Assembly: GCA_949372875.1 (NCBI GenBank)
Contig: CASIAW010000004.1
Coordinates: 62,001 to 126,000, forward strand
Length of the DNA stretch: 64,000 bases
DNA from: Candidatus Poseidoniaceae archaeon
GTDB lineage: Archaea; Thermoplasmatota; Poseidoniia; Poseidoniales; Poseidoniaceae
Direction: 5' to 3'
Below are positions 9,220 through 18,780 of the stretch, piece by piece. Within the stretch, counting starts at the first letter, position 1; every line of letters begins with the position of its first letter. The notes under the pieces are model-generated. The model was given only the letters and a program-made list of their open reading frames with translations. It ran no database searches and was not told where the DNA came from. The position numbers and the translations under genes were made by a program.

Positions 9220-10470
9220 GTGTCCTTCTTAACCCGTAGTCTCCGGCCTTGTAATGTGAGGAGTACTCCTCGCCGAGGTGATGTTTTGTCAGAAAGGGTT
9301 CGACTTGAAGTCCTAACCACTGCATCACGCAACGACGGTGTACGGCTTCAAATCGAGCGTAGCATCGAAAAGAATCGTAAAGATTTTGATTTCAAATTAA
9401 GCCAACTGCCTCACATCGAGTCCGCAATTGCAGCGCTAAAAAATGGCAATGGCGATCTCATGGCAATGAGTGCTTTGGACTGGAGAGAATTCGATGTTGA
9501 GGGGCTATCGATTGTCTCAGTATTACCTCGAAGAGAACCAACATGGGTTCTTGTTTCCGACGATAAACCAGAATATCTCCACCAAGCAGCAATAATCGTT
9601 TGTGACCATGAATTGCTCCGGAGACAAATGCGCAGACTTCGCAGTGACCTGACGATACTCACCAGTGAACAATTCGCTAAGCGAATTCGAAAACTCGATG
9701 CCTTTCTTAATTTGGAAGAACAAGAGAGGATTCATTGGATTGAAGAATGCAGACAAGACGGCTTGTTGGAAGGCTTCGTCGTCTCACGTGGTGAACATTC
9801 TGCACTCAAATACAAATCACGCCGACATACACTCGGACTTCAACGGGAAAATCCTGAACGAACTCACTTTGTCCCACCACCGTTGTATGGATTTACATTA
9901 CTCGTATCTCGTAACGGTTTCCCCGCTGCTGATGTACCTCCAATGACGGACTCAGGCGCCTATCTTTCACACAGAATTGAAGGAGCTTTACTCGACTCGC
10001 TACCTGAAAATCTGCGCTCAATAACCGGAATCCATGTTGAACAGCGTAAGTTTAAGACAATTCTCAAGGAAGCACAGCGCTCAGATGATGATTTCACAAA
10101 CGATTCGTTCCTTGATTCAAATCGAGCGCAAGGAAAAGTAAGTGGCAAGAAATTGACTGGAGCGGAAAAATGGGAACGCTCAGTTCCGAGAAAAGGAATT
10201 TCTACAAGTCCTCGGCTTGAGATGAAAATTGAGACATTGAACTATCTCGGAACCATCTCTGCAAGTGCAGAACGTATTTGCACTATTGAAGAAAGCCACA
10301 TGGGAATGGTCAACGTTCTCAAAGAATTTGAAGTGTTACTCGAAACAATGCAATCTGAGCATGAAGAGATGATTCGAACATTCCCTGGGCTGCCAGAAGG
10401 ATACAATCACGCTAAAGCAGCAATGCTCGACCTTCACAGTGTTCAGTTCTCTTCGGAAGAAGAGGAATGA
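9220..10470 (+). CDS. Divergent hydroxymethylbilane synthase (HemC)-like protein with extra C-terminal region; function unknown
   Basis: PHIESAIAALKNGNGDLMAMSALDWREFDVEGLSIVSVLPRREPTWVLVSDD...ELLRRQMRRLRSDLTI...RIRKLD lines up by eye with HemC [23 protein letters not shown]...EREDPRDAFV...SSLRRQ...RPDL...TRLSKLD. GTG start at 9220, or TTG at 9286 preceded by gaggtg. Confidence 0.55.
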   Translation: MSFLTRSLRPCNVRSTPRRGDVLSERVRLEVLTTASRNDGVRLQIERSIEKNRKDFDFKLSQLPHIESAIAALKNGNGDLMAMSALDWREFDVEGLSIVSVLPRREPTWVLVSDDKPEYLHQAAIIVCDHELLRRQMRRLRSDLTILTSEQFAKRIRKLDAFLNLEEQERIHWIEECRQDGLLEGFVVSRGEHSALKYKSRRHTLGLQRENPERTHFVPPPLYGFTLLVSRNGFPAADVPPMTDSGAYLSHRIEGALLDSLPENLRSITGIHVEQRKFKTILKEAQRSDDDFTNDSFLDSNRAQGKVSGKKLTGAEKWERSVPRKGISTSPRLEMKIETLNYLGTISASAERICTIEESHMGMVNVLKEFEVLLETMQSEHEEMIRTFPGLPEGYNHAKAAMLDLHSVQFSSEEEE

Positions 10471-11024
10471 GTTGGGCTTTCGAGCAAAGAGCCGTAACCT
10501 TGTTTGACGATGTGATGCTCTAAATCACCCAGTTCAGCGGGCTCGTTATCATCACAGAGTTCGTGAATCGATTCATCAATTTCTCGACCGTTGCGCTCCC
10601 ATGTACCCGCGGAACGTTGGATATCTGAAGCAAACTTCTCAACGATTTCAATTGCAGATAAGTGGGGGTTAACCACGGCATTGAGCGATTCTACAATTTT
10701 GTTATTTGCGACTCTTAAGCGATAGATTCTATCAGCCAAATCTACTAAAAAAGCACGCAGTTCATCAACATCATTTGTACGAGAAAAGCGACGTTGAGAT
10801 TTCTCGAGATCTTTACGCATCACATGAATGCCAGCTACAATGGCCAGTTTTCCTTTAGAAGAATCCAGAATCGCTTCCTCTGCCCCTTCAATCCTTGCCC
10901 GAAGCATTTCTTCAAATGAGGAATATTGAGTTTTGAGGTCTGTCCATACCAGTTCACGCAAAGACTCAACCAATGTATTGACAGTCTTGATGGCTGCCTT
11001 GGTGGACTTCACAGTTCTCGCCAT
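10443..11024 (-). CDS. Conserved-looking helical/coiled-coil protein of unknown function
   Basis: 193-aa ORF rich in predicted helix, convergent with the 9220 ORF and overlapping its 3' end by 28 bp. Confidence 0.7.
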   Translation of the reverse strand: MARTVKSTKAAIKTVNTLVESLRELVWTDLKTQYSSFEEMLRARIEGAEEAILDSSKGKLAIVAGIHVMRKDLEKSQRRFSRTNDVDELRAFLVDLADRIYRLRVANNKIVESLNAVVNPHLSAIEIVEKFASDIQRSAGTWERNGREIDESIHELCDDNEPAELGDLEHHIVKQGYGSLLESPTHSSSSEEN

Positions 11025-11185
11025 TGTCTTGACCTATGCATCATACTCTTCAAACATTGCTAGAAAACACTCTCAATGCAGCATATGGGAGAGAGAAAAG
11101 AGTCGAAGAATTGGCCTCTCTAGCGTAACATCACTGCGAAGACACATATACCCCTTTGAACCGATTGATAACGGTAGGTGAGACA

Positions 11186-12970
11186 GTGACTGCGAAAAGC
11201 GAACTCCTAAATGAACTCTATCAAGCGCGTTTTGATAGGCTCAAAGAGCTTGCCGTCACCTATAATTTACCAAAAAATGGATCTGTCGAAGTCGTGAGAT
11301 CTCGACTCATTCAGCACCTCATTTTGGACCAATGGGACCTTTCTCCCGACGGAATTAAAAACCTCATGAATGCCGAAATAGGAGAGATTTTGGGCATTTT
11401 TGGAATCAAAAAGTCAGGTTCTGTTCGTGCTCGACGTCAACGATTATACCTCCACCTCAATCATGATCCGAAGCAATTTGTTCCTGAATCCCTTGATTCA
11501 ATGACTCGAGACCAATTGCACGAGATGTGTAAAATTCTTGAATTACCACTCTCCGGAACGAAGCAATCACTCCTGGTCCGAGTAGCAGGCGTGTTAGCAT
11601 ATCAGCAAGGCGGTTGGGGCAAAGTCAAGAAGAGTCTGCGACGACCACGAAGTGGTGACTCTGTAGTATCCATTCCATCGCCGAGTGAAGAATCCAAAAA
11701 TGAAAGTCCTGAACAATCGACTTCAGAAGCACAAGACGTCGTGCTTGAAACGGTTGAAACATTTGTATCTGAACATCCAGAAGGATGGACGTTTGAAGAA
11801 GAAACTGAAATGCGAACTGAACTGGCCCAAGAAGGGATTCCGATTTCTAGAGCGCCACTTGCTGCATCAATTGATGATGCATTGCGAGCAGGACAGAAAC
11901 AAGCAACGAGTGATGATGCACCTGCAATGGTTCAGAGTGCCCATGTCGCTGAAGTTGTTGAGCACAGCCTCGAAATCGAAGCGGTCTTGCTCGAGTTGAC
12001 GGCACGTTCTGCTGAAATCGAAGCAGCAGGAAGAGACTTCCTCGCAGTGAGTAGCACCAGTGAAAGTGAGGACCTCGAAGCCTTTATTCGAAGCCTTGCT
12101 GACCATGGTTTTGCCGTAGAAATACCTGCGGTGAGTGATGGAATTCGAAATGCAATGATGGAACTTGAATTCCGTTCCCAAGCCGAGAAAGAAGCGGTGG
12201 TTGCAATGCCAAACTCTTGGAGTGAACGTGAAGCGCTCCGCAATTTTGAGAATGCCCGAGATGTTCTTCGAGACCAATTAAACAACACACTTTCCAGTTC
12301 GGAGGGAGATTTAGTTCGAGCACGAATGTCCTTCGAACAAGTTGGGCATGATATGGGTTTAGACCTGCGTATTCCAAGCGTATCTGGAAGACTTCATGCC
12401 CTTTTCGATTTACATGTAGAAATACACCAAGCAGAAGCACTTCAAGACCCTTCAATTGCTCGTCGTAACCGCATCCTTCGTGTTCTTCAACACGGTGCTG
12501 TTCACCTTACAGACCTCGAAAGAATGACTGTTGACCGTCTTGAGCGAAACATTTCGGCTTTCGAGGAATTGGTTGAAACAGTTCTTGAATCAAGTGAAGG
12601 AAGTTTCTCTGACGCTCAACAAGCCTTAGTCATCCGTTTCCTCGAATCAAGAGGATATGAAGTCAATACGGTTGATTTACGTCCCCGAATCCTCGCCTGT
12701 GCTGGAATTATTGGGGCCGAGTTAGGATTCATTTCACCCTCCGAAATACCACGAATCGCCCCTGGAATAATGATTTCAGATACGCAAGTTGATGCAATTG
12801 TAGCAGAACTCAAGGCACTTGCTCAAGCATTCAAACCGGATCAACAAGAGGGAGAAAAAGATGAAGAAATCATCATTGCTGAATCTGTGAGTGACGCTTC
12901 TGAAAGACTGAACTCCGCCCGTGGTAAGATCGATGCAATCGACGACTTACTCGCTCGATTACGTGGATAA
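11186..12970 (+). CDS. SAP-repeat-like protein with long helical C-terminal region
   Basis: Three SAP-like segments: FDRLKELAVTYNLPKNGSVEVVRSRLIQHL, IGEILGIFGIKKSGSVRARRQRLYLHL, LHEMCKILELPLSGTKQSLLVRVAGVL. GTG start at 11186 preceded by ggtgag; the track start is TTG 11156. Confidence 0.72.
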   Translation: MTAKSELLNELYQARFDRLKELAVTYNLPKNGSVEVVRSRLIQHLILDQWDLSPDGIKNLMNAEIGEILGIFGIKKSGSVRARRQRLYLHLNHDPKQFVPESLDSMTRDQLHEMCKILELPLSGTKQSLLVRVAGVLAYQQGGWGKVKKSLRRPRSGDSVVSIPSPSEESKNESPEQSTSEAQDVVLETVETFVSEHPEGWTFEEETEMRTELAQEGIPISRAPLAASIDDALRAGQKQATSDDAPAMVQSAHVAEVVEHSLEIEAVLLELTARSAEIEAAGRDFLAVSSTSESEDLEAFIRSLADHGFAVEIPAVSDGIRNAMMELEFRSQAEKEAVVAMPNSWSEREALRNFENARDVLRDQLNNTLSSSEGDLVRARMSFEQVGHDMGLDLRIPSVSGRLHALFDLHVEIHQAEALQDPSIARRNRILRVLQHGAVHLTDLERMTVDRLERNISAFEELVETVLESSEGSFSDAQQALVIRFLESRGYEVNTVDLRPRILACAGIIGAELGFISPSEIPRIAPGIMISDTQVDAIVAELKALAQAFKPDQQEGEKDEEIIIAESVSDASERLNSARGKIDAIDDLLARLRG

Positions 12971-12975
12971 ATACT

Positions 12976-14214
12976 TCAACGAGATGCGTAGAAGTTCTGA
13001 ATCACTTGTGTAACAGTTTGGATATCGTGAATATCTCGGTTAGCGAGATCTCGAAGAATTGCTTGGCGTTGTGAAACGTGCTTTTCAAACACATCAGGAG
13101 AAATGCCGGCAGCCTTGCAAATGATTTCACGAAGTTTCGAAGGGATTCCTGTTTCTTCTATTTGGTCTGTTGCAGCATTGTACTTCCAGATAATGTTCAA
13201 ACGGGGCTTGTCGCCTTCCATACCTGCTATTTCAGCAACTTCGGTAATCTTACGTGTTGTTTTACCGTTAACATGGAGCCGAGCTTGAATGATAATCAAG
13301 TCAAGGCCACTGAGCATAATCGGTGGGACATTCATTGGAGGGTTAATCATTCGAGTGACTGTTTCTTGAGCAGTATTTGCGTGCAGTGAACCAAATGAAC
13401 CATCGTGGCCGGTGTTCATAGCGGTGAGCAAAGTTGCAGCTTCAGGTCCACGAACTTCTCCGACAATAATACGGTCTGGACGCATACGAAGACTGGATTT
13501 GAGACAATCGTTCATATCGACTTCTGGAGTTCCATCAGGTCGCTGGCGGCGGGTTTCCATACGCAGCCAGTGGTCGTGATAAACTTGTAATTCAGCAGTG
13601 TCTTCCACCGTAAGGAGACGGCGGTGCCAAGGAATGAACATACCGAGACAATTGAGTGTCGTAGTCTTACCAGAGCCTGTTCCACCCGCAATTACGAAAT
13701 TTGCAGGACGACTATCAAGGCCTTCAATCCAAACCCACATCATAGCAGCGAGGCGGGAATTCACGGTCCCAAATTTGACTAAATCTATCATTGTCAAAGG
13801 ATCTTCACGGAATTTACGAATCGTGAGTGTTGGACCGTCTGGAGTAACTGGAGGGATTGTGCCGTTGACACGAGATCCATCGGGGAGTCGGCCGTCAAAG
13901 ATTGGCACAAGGCCTGGTCCATCTCCCAATGGAACATTGGTGAAAGCGGCAATGTTCTTGGCAATTTGAATTCCTGAATCATCATCAATCCAAATATTCG
14001 TTCGGCACATACCGTGATCTCGATGAGCGATTTTGACACATTGAGTACCGCCGTTATACATCACTTCCTCAAGAGCATCGTCTTCCAAAAGAACTGCTAT
14101 GTCCCCATAGGGGTTTGGTTCAACTTCACCATCAACGTGGTAAATAGGAGATGGGTGATTTGCCTCAGTATAAATCGTCACTCTACCGTATTGCGCTAAG
14201 ACCTGTTCGCTCAT
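12976..14214 (-). CDS. Type II/IV secretion / type IV pilus assembly ATPase (TadA/GspE/FlaI superfamily)
   Basis: GGTGSGKTTTLNCLGMF Walker A, DRIIVGEVRGPEAATLLTAMNTGHDGSFGSLHANTAQETVTRM. Confidence 0.95.
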   Translation of the reverse strand: MSEQVLAQYGRVTIYTEANHPSPIYHVDGEVEPNPYGDIAVLLEDDALEEVMYNGGTQCVKIAHRDHGMCRTNIWIDDDSGIQIAKNIAAFTNVPLGDGPGLVPIFDGRLPDGSRVNGTIPPVTPDGPTLTIRKFREDPLTMIDLVKFGTVNSRLAAMMWVWIEGLDSRPANFVIAGGTGSGKTTTLNCLGMFIPWHRRLLTVEDTAELQVYHDHWLRMETRRQRPDGTPEVDMNDCLKSSLRMRPDRIIVGEVRGPEAATLLTAMNTGHDGSFGSLHANTAQETVTRMINPPMNVPPIMLSGLDLIIIQARLHVNGKTTRKITEVAEIAGMEGDKPRLNIIWKYNAATDQIEETGIPSKLREIICKAAGISPDVFEKHVSQRQAILRDLANRDIHDIQTVTQVIQNFYASR

Positions 14215-14219
14215 TTATT

Positions 14220-14951
14220 TCATCCTCCAATCAATATGACTGCCCCAAGATAGAGGCTCATCGAAAGTGCAACCCACCCTGGCATCCACCAAAGCGCATC
14301 TTTGAATCGGCCGAGCATTCGGCCCGACACGCCAATAGCAATTGCTGACGCTGCTCCAAAGAAGAGTGAAAAGGTGGTATTGAAAGAGTCAATTTGGAAA
14401 CCCTTGCTTGCTGGAGCGAATAAGCCGACGATGAAAGCGATGAGAATCGGTAGACCGACACTGACGAACAAGACAATGAGAATACCTCGGCCGAGTAATT
14501 CTTCCTCACGCTTATTCATGAGATCGTTGAGTCGCTGGTAATCCATTGCTAAATCTGAAAGAACACCCTGTAAAGGCGCATCTTGTTCAATTGCAGTTTC
14601 AATTAAGACCATGACCCTTTGAACCTGAGAAGAACGAGTTTTTGCAGAAAAAGCTGCCAGAGCAGCATCAAAAGAAGAGGAATGGCTTTCCTCAAGAGTT
14701 TCTTTGAGTAACTTACCAAGGATACCCGGGAGTGTTCGGGATTGTTCCATCATGGCTTCTTGGATACCTCGGCCTGCACCGACCGAATCAGAAAGCGATT
14801 CAAGAAGGGAGGGGAGGGTGTTTTCTATAGAACGGCGCCTACTACGCTCCCGCATTGGTGGAATGCCACCAGCTGCACATGCAATTCCGAAAACGACGAG
14901 TACCAACAACAGAATATTATCGTTGAAAGCCTCAAGGATTCCGTAAATCAT
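14220..14951 (-). CDS. Type II secretion system F-domain membrane protein (TadB-like)
   Basis: Multi-TM protein directly downstream of the other F-domain gene and upstream of the ATPase. Has SLLESLSDSVGAGRGIQEAMMEQSR and C-terminal TM segments. Confidence 0.82.
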   Translation of the reverse strand: MIYGILEAFNDNILLLVLVVFGIACAAGGIPPMRERSRRRSIENTLPSLLESLSDSVGAGRGIQEAMMEQSRTLPGILGKLLKETLEESHSSSFDAALAAFSAKTRSSQVQRVMVLIETAIEQDAPLQGVLSDLAMDYQRLNDLMNKREEELLGRGILIVLFVSVGLPILIAFIVGLFAPASKGFQIDSFNTTFSLFFGAASAIAIGVSGRMLGRFKDALWWMPGWVALSMSLYLGAVILIGG

Positions 14952-14955
14952 GAAA

Positions 14956-15537
14956 TCACAATCCCGGGTCCTTTGTGTGGGCTTTCAAGCCAATCATGAA
15001 CATGCCAACCAATGTTAAAATCAGTCCAGAATTTACAACTGTATTGATGGTTGATGTGGGGGGTAACTGCATGAATGCACCAAGATCACCACTCATCAAT
15101 TGTGGAACAAGACCTGCTATAGCAAGGATAATTGGGCCAATCATGCCGATGGAAAGAAGAGTTTCCGGAACTGCACCAAGTTCTTCGATGTATTTTTCAA
15201 CAGACTCAGTGCGCTCATTTTCCATTCGAGTGCCTTGCTTACGAATCGTTTCGATGATATCGGTGTTCTGAGTGACGTTGGTATACATGGTGTTGAGAAG
15301 ACGCCGATATCCTTCAGAATCTGCTTTACTCATCAAACTCTTCAATTCGGGACCCATTCCACGGCTGCTGCCTTTTTGTAAACGCTTCATCATGGATGAG
15401 AAGTCTTCAGAAATAATTCCATATCCACCGCTGCCAATCGTGTGAATAGCAGCTTCAAGACCAACACCTGAAGACATCAAAACGTCTAATGTTCGGATGA
15501 CATAGAGAACTTCTCTCTGCTCCTCCAATTTCCGCAT
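14956..15537 (-). CDS. Type II secretion system F-domain membrane protein (TadC-like)
   Basis: LYVIRTLDVLMSSGVGLEAAIHTIGSGGYG...LSIGMIGPIILAIAGLVPQL. Same operon as the ATPase. Confidence 0.82.
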   Translation of the reverse strand: MRKLEEQREVLYVIRTLDVLMSSGVGLEAAIHTIGSGGYGIISEDFSSMMKRLQKGSSRGMGPELKSLMSKADSEGYRRLLNTMYTNVTQNTDIIETIRKQGTRMENERTESVEKYIEELGAVPETLLSIGMIGPIILAIAGLVPQLMSGDLGAFMQLPPTSTINTVVNSGLILTLVGMFMIGLKAHTKDPGL

Positions 15538-15546
15538 AATCTCACC

Positions 15547-15942
15547 TCAAACAATATCTTCTAGCAGTGCAAATTTAAACATCTCATTGGAACCATCGTA
15601 TTCCATTGAAGCAAATATTACTTTGACATCCCGTTCTTCAAAGGGGTCATGGATGTAAGGCTGTCCAGAACGGAACATGGATAAAACTCGCTTGTAGTCA
15701 TCGAGTGAAATTTCTCCAGTCACGGTGTATTCTGCAGATTCAGAACCTTCGTCATGGAGGTCATCACCTTCTTCACCACGAATGATTGTTCGTGTAAGTC
15801 GTCGTGTTAGTCGAACTTTCATGTCACAGTTTGGGATACGAACCCAATCTGCACTTGTCGTTCCAGATGCGGGGCGAATAAAAAAATCCATGCCAGCCAT
15901 ATGTTGACCTCTAATCTCTCCACGCAGTGGCAAGGTCTTCAA
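15547..15942 (-). CDS. Small protein of unknown function at the head of the pilus gene cluster
   Basis: 131-aa ORF (alternate Met at 15900), co-directional and closely spaced with the TadC-like gene. No recognised domain. Confidence 0.7.
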   Translation of the reverse strand: MKTLPLRGEIRGQHMAGMDFFIRPASGTTSADWVRIPNCDMKVRLTRRLTRTIIRGEEGDDLHDEGSESAEYTVTGEISLDDYKRVLSMFRSGQPYIHDPFEERDVKVIFASMEYDGSNEMFKFALLEDIV

Positions 15943-15960
15943 TGTTGGGGGTGGAAAACC

Positions 15961-16893
15961 TCATCCTACGATTCTAAACCAGCCAAACCTCGGTTCATGC
16001 AGAGTTCCTTCATTGGAAAGTTCATCGAGTTTTTCTTCAGCAAGGCCTCGGTCGAATCCACGTGCAACGGCATTGGTCAATACCGTTTCAAAATCAACAC
16101 CATCTCCCTGATCGAGTTGCTCGATAATGGATAAAATCGAATCCTTGACTTCCGATTCTCCGCTTGCGGGAGCTTCCTCGCTATTTCCACCGACATCAAG
16201 AGTTGTTGGCGGGGCAACTGGCTGGCTGGCAGCCTCCATGCGTCCTTCAGCAATATCGAGGGCTTGCATAATGTTGAGGGTATAGTTTTCAATATCGATT
16301 TCACCATAATGGTTTCGAGAGACGAGCAATCCATCGACCATGTGTTCCGGGATTTCGGCAGCCAACAAACCTTCACGTGTTGGTTCAGCCGACAAAGAAT
16401 CTGAGAAATGTTTCATTCTTTGAAGCGTATCTTCACACGCCCTCGTTAGCCAAAGTGCATATTGTTGAGCGTCAATTTCACATGCTTCTTCAGGACGAAG
16501 CGAGGTGTAGACTGCTCCTTCGTCGGTTTGATACCATCGAGATTTAGCAACCATAAGCAAAAGAACGGGTTCTCCGACTTCTGTTTTAGCTACCAAAGAC
16601 AAGGTCAATTCGCGCATAGACTCACTGGCATAATCTCCAACAGAGAAGTAATGCAGACCAGATGGGTCCCGCATTTGCCCCTGGTATAGGGTTGAGCCAT
16701 TCGATGTTTCTCGAACTTCAAGACGCTCGAGAAGACCGGCTACAACAACTCGGTTGACTTTCGCTCCAAGTTTGGTGATAACGAATGAAGGGTCATACTC
16801 TCCTGAGCCTTTCTCGTTGAGAGTTGCTTCACTGAATTCAGAGGCAAGCATGTGCCAAGCAGGTTGGCGTTTTGCACGAGTTCCAGATTGCAT
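15961..16893 (-). CDS. RPA-associated protein family
   Basis: RQPAWHMLASEF...VNRVVVAGLLERLEVRETSNGSTLYQGQMRDPSGLHYFSVGDY resembles archaeal RPA-associated proteins, and it follows RPA directly. The track ORF starts at 16908; Met at 16893 is also possible. Confidence 0.82.
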   Translation of the reverse strand: MQSGTRAKRQPAWHMLASEFSEATLNEKGSGEYDPSFVITKLGAKVNRVVVAGLLERLEVRETSNGSTLYQGQMRDPSGLHYFSVGDYASESMRELTLSLVAKTEVGEPVLLLMVAKSRWYQTDEGAVYTSLRPEEACEIDAQQYALWLTRACEDTLQRMKHFSDSLSAEPTREGLLAAEIPEHMVDGLLVSRNHYGEIDIENYTLNIMQALDIAEGRMEAASQPVAPPTTLDVGGNSEEAPASGESEVKDSILSIIEQLDQGDGVDFETVLTNAVARGFDRGLAEEKLDELSNEGTLHEPRFGWFRIVG

Positions 16894-18590
16894 TAAGCCA
16901 CCCTCCATTGAGCACGAATTTCAGTTGCACGTAATCCCGCATCTTCTGGGACCATTGATGCTGCATCTGCGAGCAACATAGCTCCTTGGTCATCGACAAT
17001 TGTACGACCGGAAACATTGATTTTACGTCCAAGCATCTTACTGCGCAAAGATTGGACAAAAGCCACTTGCCCGGATTCGTTTACCGCTTCTTGAAGTTGG
17101 GATTCATCCATGCCGAGAAGTGCTAGAGTCGCTTCTTTGTTGGTGAGAACTGAAACGCTAGCACGGCCATCATCAAGGGCAAGACGTAGACGCACATCGC
17201 TGGTTCCATCGTTCGGCCCGTGCTCTGCACACGCCCCATCTCGGAGAACTCTGCGGCATTCAGTACAACGCTGAATAAATCCTGAATCCTCTCGGACGCT
17301 AACAACGACTGCTGTGGTTGAGACACCAACTCGGCTTGAACCGGATGAGAGTTCATGCAATGGAGCCTCGACAGTATGATTCTTCAAATCCAATTCACTA
17401 TCCCATGGCGGGGATTCAAGGATTTCGACTTGGTCAACATTGTCCACAGTGATGTCGGGAATACCTTGCCAAGCACGGACACGGACTCCTTTGAGACGAA
17501 CCGTGACCGGTAATTGATCTTCAGTAATTGGGAGTTCACTCCATGCACTCATACGACATCGACCAGTTGGGTCCGCAATTTGCCCAGACCAAAGGAAGCG
17601 TTCTTCGCCATCACGTGTGAAAGAGCGCTTTGCCCATTCTGTAATCTGAACGACAGCATCGACATCACGGGCACCGTCTCTTAATTCTGAGAGTGTCAAA
17701 ACAGTCTGTTCGGAGAGTGCCTCAGTATCGGCGAAGTTCTTGTCGTGATAGATTTCGATTTTCGAAGTTCGACCAAAGTTGAGTTCTGGTGTGTCTCGGA
17801 AGGTTCGAACTTGCGCACCTTCGATTTTCAAAAGTGTACCAACTTCGTAGCTAAACGGTTCCCAAGACAGGAAACCAATAGTTCCTGTTTCATCCGCCAT
17901 ACGGCCTCGGACGATATCAAGCGAGCCTGAACCATCCTTGCGATGGATTTGATCTTCTCGTGCGGCGAGGATTCGTCCTACAATGCAAACATAACCTTCC
18001 GCAGGTAGAGTGGAAATGTCTTGAGGTTCACCAGGGGCGACAACTGGTCGAGTTCCCTCACGGACCACGGCAATACGTGTTGATTGGTTGATGTTCAACG
18101 ACATCTTACCTTGATACTCATTGACTGAAGCACCTTCGATTCGGACAACTGAGCCCGGAGTAATATTGGAGTTTGGCCCCCAATCTTTGTATTCCCAACG
18201 GTTCTTCTCTCCGTTTTCTTCCCATGGGTTGTCTTCAAGCAAACCGAATGCGATTTGCTTTTGTTCACCACGAATGGTTTGATCACGAATGTTGTGAGAA
18301 ATAATTTCTACTTCGATTTCGATATCACGGTCATCACCTTTGAGTTCGTTAAGACGACTCACTTTACGGGTGGGTTTCGGTGTTGAGGATGAAGAGGAAC
18401 CAGAGTTGCTCGATGAAGGGGCAGGGGCTCCTTCGCCTTTGAAGCGTCGAAGAATCGAACGCATAGCATCTTGAGGTGGAATGAAGAATTCTTTTTCGTA
18501 TTTTTCAAATGCCGCTGCGACCTCATCGGGGTCTGCCTCAGGACATTCTGCAAGTATCGATTTGACATGTGTTTCGTATTTTTCAGACAT
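16893..18590 (-). CDS. Replication protein A (single-stranded DNA-binding protein, multiple OB folds plus Zn finger)
   Basis: OB-fold strings such as VCIVGRILAAREDQIHRKDGSGSLDIVRGRMADETGTIGFLSWEPF and a CTECRRVLRDGACAEHG Zn finger. Start set at MSEKYETHVKSILAE (18590) rather than the track start at 18773. Confidence 0.92.
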   Translation of the reverse strand: MSEKYETHVKSILAECPEADPDEVAAAFEKYEKEFFIPPQDAMRSILRRFKGEGAPAPSSSNSGSSSSSTPKPTRKVSRLNELKGDDRDIEIEVEIISHNIRDQTIRGEQKQIAFGLLEDNPWEENGEKNRWEYKDWGPNSNITPGSVVRIEGASVNEYQGKMSLNINQSTRIAVVREGTRPVVAPGEPQDISTLPAEGYVCIVGRILAAREDQIHRKDGSGSLDIVRGRMADETGTIGFLSWEPFSYEVGTLLKIEGAQVRTFRDTPELNFGRTSKIEIYHDKNFADTEALSEQTVLTLSELRDGARDVDAVVQITEWAKRSFTRDGEERFLWSGQIADPTGRCRMSAWSELPITEDQLPVTVRLKGVRVRAWQGIPDITVDNVDQVEILESPPWDSELDLKNHTVEAPLHELSSGSSRVGVSTTAVVVSVREDSGFIQRCTECRRVLRDGACAEHGPNDGTSDVRLRLALDDGRASVSVLTNKEATLALLGMDESQLQEAVNESGQVAFVQSLRSKMLGRKINVSGRTIVDDQGAMLLADAASMVPEDAGLRATEIRAQWRVA

Positions 18591-18780
18591 TGCAATGACC
18601 TCCGCCAGGCGTGTTCGTTCGGGGCCTGTACGGAGAACAGGCTGCGGGCTTTCGTGCGATTTGGTTGAGACTGTACACTCCCTTGACCTCCATGGGTAGC
18701 CATAGGAGAGACGACGGGTCATAAAGAATGCCGTGAAGATTTTTGCTTTACCTCGATTACCGAATCGAGCCACTGAAGAC

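Noticed and set aside
11025-11185. Intergenic region before the SAP gene as a possible ncRNA
   Set aside because: No convincing structure or tRNA consensus; more likely promoter/leader.
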